Below, one piece after another: positions 6,806 through 14,519 of a stretch of DNA of 14,519 nt. This stretch comes from Candidatus Latescibacterota bacterium. GTDB lineage: Bacteria; Latescibacterota; UBA2968; UBA8231. Position 1 is the first letter of the stretch, and each line of letters starts with the position of its first letter. The notes under the pieces are model-generated. The model saw only the letters and a program-made list of their open reading frames with translations, searched no databases and was not told where the DNA came from. Where the stretch lies: NCBI GenBank assembly GCA_021295675.1, contig JAGWBY010000098.1:1-14519 (forward strand). Direction: 5' to 3'. The position numbers and the translations under genes were made by a program.

Positions 6806-8011
6806 ATGGCCGCTCAAATCGATGCCAAGCGCTTCGCCACGCCGACGGACGCGCTCCGTTTAGAGGAATTACTGCGCCGTCAGCGCAGGGTACTCTACCG
6901 GGCGCTGGCGGTAGCTATTGCTCTGTTGGCCATACCCGCAATCTACCTAGCTACTAGGGAAGAAGAAAAAAAAGCTCCCAAACCCCCGCTGATGCACCTA
7001 GTGGTGCGCAAGCCGCGCCTGACCAAAGCCTTTGAGTTTGAGAAACGGCAAATCCCCAAACGGCAGATGACCCGCCAGGTGCAGGCGGCCAAGCCGCAAA
7101 TCACCCGCAAACCCCAGATTCGCCTCCCCGACCTAGTTGGCAAAATCAAGACCTTCCGCTTCGGCGTTGCGAGTGGTGCGGACCTAGGCTTAGAAGTGGT
7201 CCAGCCCGAAGTGCAGCGCGTCGCCATCAAGAGCCCCAAAGAGCCGGAGAAGCGCATCAGCATGCAGGAGGAATTTCTCGACTTGGAAGCCCTCGATATC
7301 GGCCGCTATAAGGGACTGGTGGTCCAAGATCCGACCGACAAACAGAACATCACTGGCTTCGTTTACCTAGCTCTAGCTTGGGGCAACGACTTCAAACCAT
7401 CAACCCAGCGGGCCATCTTCGAACTAGTCGAAGCCATTAATGGATTTACCCAAATTCGGGCCGAAGTGGACGACCATCTCTTCCTCGATTCGCGTGCTAT
7501 CTTCCGGGCGCCCTTCGTGTACATCTCCGTCGCCCAGCAGGAGATCGCCAATCTGGGCGACTATTTGCGGCAAGGAGGCTTTGTCATGGTCGAGGCCATG
7601 GGCGAGTTGGGACGGGATGCCGCCACCGAGTACACCCCGGCCGAAGCCTCGCTGCGGGAAATGCTCAAGGCTTCGCTGGGGCGGGATGCGCGCTTCAAAG
7701 TCATCCCCAACGACCACCCCATATACTACAGCTTTTACGACTTCGACGATGGCCCGCCACCAAAGCGGACTCAGGATAGGCTCGTGTTCGGCCGCGATTT
7801 TCATCCCGAAGTGCCCTTTCTAGAAGGCATTTTTCTCGGCGAGCGGCTGGTGGCGATCTTCACAACTAAGGAATATGGACGCGCCTGGGAAAAGGAGTTC
7901 CGCAATGAGCCACAGCTACAAATGGGCGTCAACCTAGTGGTGTTCGCCCTGACTCAGCAAGGCTCCATTGCCCAGCAACAGATCGATTTCTACACGGAGC
8001 AAAACCAATGA
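6806..8011 (+). CDS. inner-membrane anchored DUF4159-domain protein with TonB-like linker
   Basis: The 401-aa protein starts at the ATG at 6806 with AGGA 5 nt before it. A cytoplasmic N-terminus (1-30, Arg-rich) leads into one helix (about 31-49, ALAVAIALLAIPAIYLA), then a basic linker rich in Lys, Arg, Gln and Pro (about 52-110; KAPKPP, RQIPKRQMTRQ, KPQITRKPQIRLPD). From about 183 to 390 is a DUF4159-type domain: FVYLALAWGNDFKPS, APFVYISVAQQEI, LGDYLRQGGFVMVEA and the end motif NDHPIYYSFYDFDDGPPP. DUF4159 has no settled function; the GGF and HPI-type motifs are family marks. The anchor plus linker resembles the N-terminal half of TonB, but the TonB C-terminal domain is absent and the helix lacks TonB's conserved His. 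The next gene, overlapping by 4 nt (ATGA), carries a TonB-like tail. Confidence 0.85.
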   Translation: MAAQIDAKRFATPTDALRLEELLRRQRRVLYRALAVAIALLAIPAIYLATREEEKKAPKPPLMHLVVRKPRLTKAFEFEKRQIPKRQMTRQVQAAKPQITRKPQIRLPDLVGKIKTFRFGVASGADLGLEVVQPEVQRVAIKSPKEPEKRISMQEEFLDLEALDIGRYKGLVVQDPTDKQNITGFVYLALAWGNDFKPSTQRAIFELVEAINGFTQIRAEVDDHLFLDSRAIFRAPFVYISVAQQEIANLGDYLRQGGFVMVEAMGELGRDAATEYTPAEASLREMLKASLGRDARFKVIPNDHPIYYSFYDFDDGPPPKRTQDRLVFGRDFHPEVPFLEGIFLGERLVAIFTTKEYGRAWEKEFRNEPQLQMGVNLVVFALTQQGSIAQQQIDFYTEQNQ

Positions 8012-9223
8012 GTAAAGAGGATAATAGCGCGATGGGACGCGGCCGATTGATCTGGATTATTGCTCTGTGCGGTCTGCTATCGGGCTGTTTTCTCTTTCCC
8101 ACGGCCGTCAAGCGCGAGACCCTGCTGTTGCCGGTCGTCGAGTCCGCGGCAACGGAAGGGACCTATAGTCTGCAGGAGGATGGCGCTATCTCTTGGGAAC
8201 TGGCCGGTCTGCGCCTCGAGGTAGAACACATGACCGACGCCAAGCTCAACGCCCTCTTCCCCGACGAGTCGGGGCGCGGCAAGTACTCGACCAATCCCTA
8301 CACCTACGGCGACTGGATCGATACGCGCCTAGGTTATACGCCCAACCGCTTCACCGTTTTCAAGGTCACTATTTTCAATCGCACTCAGCCCAAAGTCATG
8401 CTCGACCCATTGGCAGCCGTATTGGAGACCGACCAAGGTCAGTTCCTGCGCGCCTACGGCATCACCTCGTCGTCGCCCTATGGCAATTTCGAAAACTACT
8501 ACCGCTCGCAGCGGGGTCAGAGCGGCAACGAGTTCTATCGCTTTGAACTGCGCATGGGCATGGTGCGCAGCTATTAAGAGCGAGAATTACGGCGGTTTCA
8601 TCGTCTTCGATCCAGTTTATCCCGAAACCGAGGAAGTAGTGTTGACCTTGAAGGACTTCGTCTTGCGTTTCGGGGCTTTTGACAAACCCGTGGAAAAGCG
8701 GGACCTGCGCTTTGCCTTTAAACACAAAGTGGAAGATCGCGTCGTGCAAAAAGGGGCAACCAGCGGCAAGACCGCCGAAACATTGATGATTTCCGAAAAT
8801 GGCCCCAGCCGGATCATGGGTAACCTGCCCGGTGAGCGCACCCGCAGCCTGAGTGCCATTCGGGCCGTGGTGCGGCAGCGTTTGTCAGGTCTCAACCGCT
8901 GCTTCGTCGAATCATTCGACAAAGGAGATGCCACCGAAGGCGCAGTGACCATGCGCTTCACCATTGAGGTGGGTGGAGCCGTTTCCGAAGCCAAGGCCAC
9001 CAACTCGAGCGTGGGTAGCCAAGCTGTGGGCCAGTGCATGCAGCAAGAAATTATGCGGTGGGCTTTCCGGCCCATTGATATAGGGGCACTGCAAACATCA
9101 GCGGCTAGTGCCACAAGTGGAGAGAATGGGCTGGCGAGCGGTCCCGGAGCGCGGGCCACAGCACCCCGATTGACGCCACTGCCTGTATTGGTGACGTATC
9201 CCTTCACTTTCAAGGTGGAATAG
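8008..9223 (+). CDS. lipoprotein with AgmX/PglI (TonB-like) C-terminal domain, frameshifted
   Basis: The ATG overlaps the previous stop (ATGA). The signal ends in LLSGC, so Cys27 would be lipidated. The first frame stops at 8575-8577 after residue 189; reading one base on (treating one T at 8574-8575 as extra) continues as RSYKSENYGGFIVFDPVYPE to the stop at 9221-9223, giving 404 aa. Residues 30-235 form one uncharacterised beta-rich domain cut by the shift. About 281-404 match the AgmX/PglI C-terminal type: AIRAVVRQRLSGLNRCFVES, GAVTMRFTIEVGGAVSEA, QCMQQEIMRWAF and a final VTYPFTFKVE. Cys298 and Cys343 are the paired cysteines expected for this tail. In TonB-like proteins it reaches partners across the periplasm. 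An Ala/Ser/Gly-rich insert of about 30 residues precedes the last strand. Two separate genes are less likely, since the second part lacks a good start. Confidence 0.8.
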
Positions 9224-9669
9224 TGCAATCCAGCATATTCTTTGCAACTTTCTTTTTGCTAGCTGCGTGCGGCCAGGAAGAAGTGCCGCTGCTTGCGGTG
9301 CACCAGATATTGAACAAAACCGGAGCAGCCCTAAAGGAGCGCCTGGGCGAGCCGGATTTCGACTTTGCGCGCTCCGAGAAAGTAACCACTCTACAGTGGA
9401 GGGATGCGGATGGAGATAGCACCTATGTTTACGTGGATTTGATACACGGCAACGCGTCTTATGTGACCTATACATTCAAAAAGATGGACCCCTTTGATAC
9501 GACCGAAGCCCTGCGGCGCATTGGCCTGTCAGTGCCGGAACAAGAGCCGGAACACGTATGGGAAAACGGCTCAAAGCGCTGGAAGCCCTTCGGCCAATAC
9601 CACCGTCTAGTGGTCAATCCAGTTACCAAAATCGTCACTGTAGCACAACGAGAAATAGCTGAGCAATGA
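9223..9669 (+). CDS. small lipoprotein, possibly BamE/SmpA-like
   Basis: This 148-aa protein starts with a GTG sharing its G with the upstream TAG (TAGTG) and has AAGGTGGA just before. MQSSIFFATFFLLAAC is a clear lipoprotein signal with LAAC lipobox and Cys16 as the lipidated residue. The mature part is small and mixed alpha/beta. A run near ILNKTGAALKERLGEPDFDF, followed by strands TTLQWRDADG, YVYVDLIHG and YVTYTF, recalls the helix-helix-strand pattern of BamE/SmpA-like lipoproteins, but the match is only by shape and may be wrong. No catalytic residues are apparent. Lying between the TonB-like lipoprotein and the secreted discoidin protein, it probably works in the same envelope complex. 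The next gene overlaps its stop by 4 nt (ATGA). Confidence 0.75.
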   Translation: MQSSIFFATFFLLAACGQEEVPLLAVHQILNKTGAALKERLGEPDFDFARSEKVTTLQWRDADGDSTYVYVDLIHGNASYVTYTFKKMDPFDTTEALRRIGLSVPEQEPEHVWENGSKRWKPFGQYHRLVVNPVTKIVTVAQREIAEQ

Positions 9670-11698
9670 AAGTCATACCACCGGTAGTAGGTCTTGTTCT
9701 GGCGGTGCTCTCGCCCGCGGTTGCGGCCGAGTGGCAGATAGCGCAGTGGGACCAAGTCGTCTACTACCGGCTTACTTTCAATGTGGCTGAAGCGACACCG
9801 GCCGCATTGCGTCTAACCGCGGTCAATGAATACGAGGTCTTCCTCAACGGCGACGCGGTGGGTAGCGATGGCGACTGGACGACCGTAGAGGAACTGGCGG
9901 TCGAACTGCAAGGCGGAGACAACCATCTAGCCGTGCGCGTGGAAAACTGGGACCAGGGCAACGGCAGCGGTCTGATCGTCGAAGTGGTCGCCAGCGAACA
10001 GGTGTGGCTGAGTACTACCAGCGGTCTGCAAGAGGTCTGGCGCTGGAGCGGGGACCCCCAGCAAGGCACCGACTGGCTAACGGCAGATGTCGGCGAGATA
10101 GCAGGTTGGACAACAGTGCAACGCGGTTGGCTGGAGCGACACAGGCTTTCCGGTTGGGACGACACCCTCGGAGCGGAAGTAATTGCCGGCTATCCGGGGG
10201 GCGTTGACGTGGGCGGCGACGGGCTGAGCTTGCGCACAGTCGAGGGCGAAAACCTCGCACTTAGTCAGTCGGCAAATCGACCGGAGGTATTTGACGGCCA
10301 AGCCGAAAGCGTCTGGACAATCGAACCCGACGAACTCAACAGCTTTGCCCGCGTCGATCTCGGCATCCAGCGCCTGCTCGGCGAAGTGCGGGTCTTTACA
10401 GCCGGAACGAATGCCGAAGATTTTGCCGCCAACACCTTGCAGGGGTACGCCGTCGAGGTCAGCAACGACGGTTTTCAGTGGCGCGAAGTCGGCGCCATTC
10501 GCGGCATTGCCGATTTTGCGCAAACCGCCGTCGCCTTCGAGCCGATTTTCGGCCGCTTCTTGCGCGTGGTCGCCACCGAACTCGATCCACTGCGGCGGGC
10601 CCGCATCGCCGATATCCAAGTGACCGGGCAGGGAGTGGCTCCCGCGGGTACGTTCACTTCGGCACCGCTGGATCTGGGCTTGCCCGGCCAGCGCAAAATC
10701 TACAACCGCTTCCGCTGGACCGGACAGCGGCCCGCAGGCACCGCCCTGAGCATGCAGTTCCGCACTTCGAACGACGGCGTCTCTTGGAGCGATTGGAGCC
10801 CTGAGACCGATGCCTCAGAAGCCGCTCTGCAGGTGCCCGAACCGAGGGATTTGCTGCAGTACCGGGTCAATTTCTCCACTGATTTCGAAGACGTCGGCCC
10901 GCGCTTGGATAGTCTAATCATTGCTTTCTCCGAGCAAACACCCGCCTCGGCCGCCCGCGTCCGAGTGGAACCGAACAAGGGGGTGGTGGGGCGCGAGACC
11001 GAATTCGTCTACCATCTCGAAGTCGAATTCGACGAGGGCGATTTAGGCGTGGAGCGCATCCGCATCGATATGCCGAGCTTGGCCGAGGTGACAGAAATTG
11101 TGCCTCCCTCGGGGATGGAAATCGCCCGCACCACTATTTCAGGAGACGCGCTGGAGTTAGTAGGGGCCGATCTCTGGCACCAGTCCGGCCAGTTGCAACT
11201 GCGTTTCAGGGCGCGGTTGCTGACCAACCAGTTCGCCTTTTCGAGGCAGCTATCTCACTCGACGCCGAAGAGGACACTGCCTCTGATCCAGACACCGGTG
11301 TCGCTTACTCTTGGAATGTGCGGGCGCTCGACGCGTTTGGACCTATACTGGACCAAGTTCGAACGAACCCGCCCGTTTTCACCCCCAACGGCGACAACAT
11401 CAACGACCATACCATCATTGAATTCGTCCTCTCCCGGATCAGCGTGCCACAGGAAATAGACGTGGACATTTTCGACCTAGGAGGCCGCTTGGTGCGTCAG
11501 CTAGACACCGGCTCGCTGCGCGGCGGCCAATACGTGCGCCCTCCAGCCGAAGGCGACCCTGCACTCAGCCCAGGCTTTTGGGATGGTCTTGCCGACGACG
11601 GCACTCTGGTGGTGCCGGGTCTATACCTAGTGCGGGTGCGGGCCCAATTGGACCAGGGCGACAAAATCGCCGTGTGCTCCGTAGCAGTGATGTACTGA
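9666..11698 (+). CDS. secreted multidomain beta protein with discoidin-like and FlgD-Ig-like domains, frameshifted
   Basis: The first frame (9666-11459) loses sense after about 11225; restoring one C at 11228-11229 joins it, through LLTNPVRLFEAAISL, to the frame ending at 11698, giving 677 aa. A Sec signal (MKVIPPVVGLVLAVLSPAVAA) precedes a jelly-roll resembling sugar-binding domains of GH2 and rhamnosidase proteins (about 22-120; YEVFLNGDAVGSDGDW, GGDNHLAVRVEN). An F5/8-type-C (discoidin)-like domain covers about 195-325 (ENLALSQSANRP, LQGYAVEVSNDGFQWREV, FGRFLRVVATEL). Two further beta-sandwiches follow (about 330-430 and 435-560). The end (about 567-677) is FlgD-Ig-like: NPPVFTPNGDNINDHTIIEF and VPGLYLVRVRAQL. 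In FCB bacteria such tails finish many exported proteins. No enzyme active site is evident, so adhesion or glycan binding is the likeliest role. The barrel gene begins 1 nt after the stop. Confidence 0.8.
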
Positions 11699-11699
11699 G

Positions 11700-14346
11700 A
11701 TGCGCTACTGTAAAACAACCTGCCTGCTTTTGCTGGTGCTGATCGGCTTTTTTGACCGGTCCCACGGCCAGTACCTCAACCGCGAATACTATCCTCTGTG
11801 GGCCAACGAGGATTACGAGAACTACGCTCATTTTTCCTACCGCGATATCCGTCTGCGGCGCCTAGCGGGCGGCTTCTTCCTCGACGAAGAGACGCGCGTT
11901 TACGACCCCTTCGGCTTCACCCTGCTCAACGGTGCCGATCTCTACCGCACCCAAGAATTCCGCACCATTTCGCCCTTTGGCGGCAGCATCATTTTCAAAG
12001 ACGACGACTACCGAGACCTTTTTCAGAATCTGGTCGTCGTGGGGTTCATCGGTCATCCTCGGCCGGGCCGTGGAGGCTCGCTTCAAGCCCATGATGTTGT
12101 CGATTAACCGCATGAATGGCATCCGCTGGGACTCCAACTCGCAGCGCAATCGCTTCACCATCCTCGGCTCGCGCATTTCCGAACCCCTGCGCAATTTCGC
12201 CTCTGCGCGGCCACTCGACTTTGTGACCTATCTCTTCGGCGGACACTGGAAAACCCAGATCGGCAGTGTCTTGCAATTTGGCGCTTCGTACGTCAACACC
12301 CATATCACCGACACCTTGCTAGGACGCCGGGAGGGATCTTTCCGCAAAGGCGCTTTCCCCACCAACTTGATCACACCCGGCGAAGTCTTTCTCGCCATCA
12401 GCGATGATTCGCCCGCCGATGGTGTTGGTGCCCAAGTCCACGATGTACAGATGATCGTCCGGAAGTGCGCCGAATCGTCGGCCTCGTGGCCCTAGGCAAA
12501 GAGCGACGCATGATTCCCGAACGCCTGCGTTTGGAAGACGTGCCACATCTGCGCCGTCGGCAGTCCTGGCTACCGCACGCCGTTGGTTTCGGCAGTCTTT
12601 TCGGTTCGCGCGGCGGCCTGTTTAACAATGCCGAATCAGTGGAGCTAGACGGCGAAAATGTCCTCCAAGCCGACGGCGACGACGTATTGCTGTTTCGCTT
12701 TGTCGTGCCGCCCGAGGCCGAACATATCTCCTTTAGAGTTCTAGCGGCCAACGACTACGCCATCGACCTAGGTGCCCCCATTGGTCGGAGCGGCGTGGTC
12801 GGCTCAGTCTGGGAAGACTGGCGCAATGTGGTACGGGCCGCGGGCAACGTCCGCAACGGTTCGAATATGGGATGGGTTGAGTTCGACTACGGCTTCCCCT
12901 CGGGTCTGGAACTCTACGGTGCTAATCTCGAACTGGATCTGCTCGGCTTCGAAGTGCGCGGCGACCTCAATACCAGCACCCACCACCTCATCTTTCCCGT
13001 CCAAGAAGGCCGACGGCACAAGCGACCTGTAAGTGCTTATTCGCTGCAGGGCAAGCGCCTGTTCGCAAACTTTGCCGTGGGCTGGGAGCTGTTTCGGGTC
13101 CCACCCCAATACCGCACCTCTTTCACTTATTTCGACGAATTCATACCCGCCCTGAAAGAATTCGAACTGGTCGACGACAACGACGATTTGGACCCTTGGC
13201 CCGATTCCTGGGAACACGACGATCCCCTAGACCTGCGCTTCCAGAACGACGTCACCGAGGCGGCCATTGAGGTCAAAGAAAACCTCTTTCCCGGCTCTCT
13301 GCGCGACGTCGGCTTCGGAGTATTCCCCGGCCTAGACGACAACGGCGACGGCATCTTCGACACCAATGTCAACAACAATCTCCTGCCCGACTACCAAGAG
13401 CCCTTCCTCATGTACTTCGTCGAGTCCGAAGACTTCGTGTACGGCGACGATTTCAACAACAACGGCGTGGTTGACTCACGCGAAAACGACAACAAACCCG
13501 ACTACCCGTACGAGCGCGACAGCAAAGGGCAGCATGTATTCTTTACCTTCAACCCCACTTCCCAACTCGGGTTGCGGCTGGGCGGACACGCTATCGACCA
13601 GATTGCCGGATCAGGTCGCAATCGCTCCCTGTACGCCAAACTCGAATACAGCCGACCGCTGTTCCACAATATCCACCTAAAGCTGCGCCACCGCAGCAAG
13701 CGCGTGCAGGACGATATTCCCGACCCGCTCTATCAATACGTGTCCAACCCGCTGCTGCGGGGCCGCTACGAAATCGGCTTGCGCGACGATCCCTTGCGTT
13801 ATCGCAACAGCCATGCCCATCTGAGCTATGTGAAATTCGACTACACCGGCGTCGATCACTTGACGCTCAACAACACTTGGCGCTGCGAACTCAACCACCG
13901 CTTTGCCGATACCTTTGACGATGGCCAGACACAAAATTCGGGCAATGACTGGTCTCTGGCCCTAGTAAATCGGATCGACTACGCTTGGCAGCCGCGCCAG
14001 AAATTGACGCTAACTCCCATGCTCAAATGGACCTATCACCGCTCCGACTCAGCGCTGTTGGGCGACCTAGTCGACGAGACCAACCTAGCGCCGATCGTGC
14101 GGCTCGATTTTTTCTTGACCGAACGCACCACCATAAAGGCGGGCATCCAGGGCTTTCGCCGTGGCGCCCTCCAACGATTTCAATGCTTGGCACTATATCA
14201 TCGGCTTGCAAAACAACAGCAGCTACACTGGCTACCGGATCAGCATGAACCTAGGACTGCGAAAATCCTTTACCGACTTTGTCCACTCCAGCACGACGGG
14301 CACAGTAGAAACTTCGGAGTTTTTCCTGCAGGTGAGGACGAATTGA
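11700..14346 (+). CDS. large predicted outer-membrane beta-barrel protein with calcium-loop-like inserts, three frameshifts
   Basis: The gene starts 1 nt after the previous stop with a Sec signal (MRYCKTTCLLLLVLIG... cut near SHG/Q). Four segments join when one G is dropped from 12041-12044, one G restored at 12465 and one T dropped from 14154-14156: 881 aa in all. Joins read smoothly (NLVVVGSSVILGRAVEARF; MIVRKVRRIVGLVALG; AGIQGFAVAPSNDF). The second half alternates polar and hydrophobic residues in aromatic-ended strands (LYAKLEYSRPLFHNIHLKL, LALVNRIDYAWQP, YRISMNLGLRKSF) and ends FFLQVRTN, as in outer-membrane barrels. Asp/Asn-rich loops at about 489-605 (DDNDDLDPWPD, LDDNGDGIFDTN, DDFNNNGVVDSRENDNKPD) look like calcium sites of the EF-hand or thrombospondin-3 type. 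No TonB box or plug domain is seen, so it is not an ordinary TonB-dependent receptor. Family not recognised. Confidence 0.75.
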
Positions 14347-14350
14347 GTCC

Positions 14351-14519
14351 ATGCTAAAAGCGATCTCAACAGGCGCGCTTATAGCGGCCCTAGCAACGAC
14401 GGTGCGTGGCGAAGGCGATCCCAGACTGCTCGAGCCCCATACCACGGGTGCCCGCCTAATGCTCTACCGCCCCGGCCTGCTCACCTACGACAACTACGGC
14501 CTAGAGGGCTACCGGACCT
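14351..14519 (+). CDS. N-terminus of a secreted protein, cut by the right edge
   Basis: An ATG 4 nt after the barrel stop opens a frame of 56 codons that runs off the window. It begins MLKAISTGALIAALATTVRG, a plausible Sec signal, then EGDPRLLEPHTTGARLMLY and further polar, aromatic-containing sequence. The close spacing and matching strand make it the next gene of the rightward operon. The Shine-Dalgarno signal is weak. Too little is present to name a family; another exported partner or outer-membrane protein would fit the context. Confidence 0.6.
   Translation, partial: MLKAISTGALIAALATTVRGEGDPRLLEPHTTGARLMLYRPGLLTYDNYGLEGYRT

Noticed and set aside
8569..8582. Programmed +1 frameshifting at the TAT TAA stop in the lipoprotein gene
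   Set aside because: A shifted tRNA-Tyr would not pair with ATT, there is no internal Shine-Dalgarno spaced as in prfB, and four similar breaks downstream point to base-call error.
8617..9228. 203-codon minus-strand open frame opposite the AgmX-like tail
   Set aside because: The plus strand has a recognisable TonB-like tail here, and the antisense product is basic low-complexity sequence typical of shadow frames.
11700..14346. TonB-dependent receptor
   Set aside because: No TonB box, plug domain or receptor-type signature can be seen; only the strand-rich C-terminal part is barrel-like.
1..14519. CRISPR arrays, tRNA or rRNA genes, insertion sequences
   Set aside because: No spaced direct repeats, cloverleaf sequences, rRNA motifs, transposase genes or terminal inverted repeats were found.

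Overview
The window (14,519 bp, roughly 57% G+C by eye) reads as part of a chromosome from a Gram-negative, two-membrane bacterium. Evidence for an outer membrane: several lipoproteins, a proton-driven ExbB/ExbD motor, a TonB-like C-terminal domain and a large predicted beta-barrel. A FlgD-Ig-like C-terminal tail on a secreted protein, DUF4159, and a barrel with calcium-loop-like inserts resemble uncultured lineages of the FCB group (for example Latescibacterota or related candidate phyla). That placement is inference from protein style only and is weak. No rRNA, tRNA, CRISPR or mobile element was seen.

Layout: two operons diverge from one regulatory region (about 3274-3546). The minus-strand operon runs leftward: an ExbB/TolQ-type channel protein (3273-2527), two ExbD/TolR-type proteins (2527-2108 and 2108-1713, with 1-nt overlaps), a small secreted CBM9-like protein (1682-939), and a TPR lipoprotein (894-1) cut by the left edge. 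The plus-strand operon runs rightward: a 1083-aa membrane-anchored TPR protein of about 25 repeats (3547-6798), a membrane-anchored DUF4159 protein with a basic, proline-containing linker (6806-8011), a lipoprotein ending in an AgmX/PglI (TonB-like) domain (8008-9223, frameshifted), a small lipoprotein (9223-9669), a secreted multi-beta-domain protein with discoidin-like and FlgD-Ig-like domains (9666-11698, frameshifted), a large predicted outer-membrane barrel (11700-14346, three frameshifts), and the start of another secreted protein (14351 to the right edge).

Working model (inference): ExbB and the two ExbDs form an inner-membrane proton-powered motor. Its work is passed across the periplasm by the DUF4159 protein and/or the lipoprotein with the TonB-like tail, scaffolded by the long TPR protein, to the outer-membrane barrel and its secreted partner. 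One ExbB plus two ExbDs with TPR and AgmX-type proteins recalls the Myxococcus Agl/Glt machinery. The DUF4159 protein, the secreted discoidin/FlgD-Ig protein and the calcium-loop barrel, however, make this look like a separate and perhaps undescribed envelope machine.

Five single-base frameshifts lie between 8574 and 14156, each next to a short homopolymer and each keeping good coding sense on both sides. They most likely reflect sequence error rather than gene decay, so the affected genes are described as reconstructed proteins.
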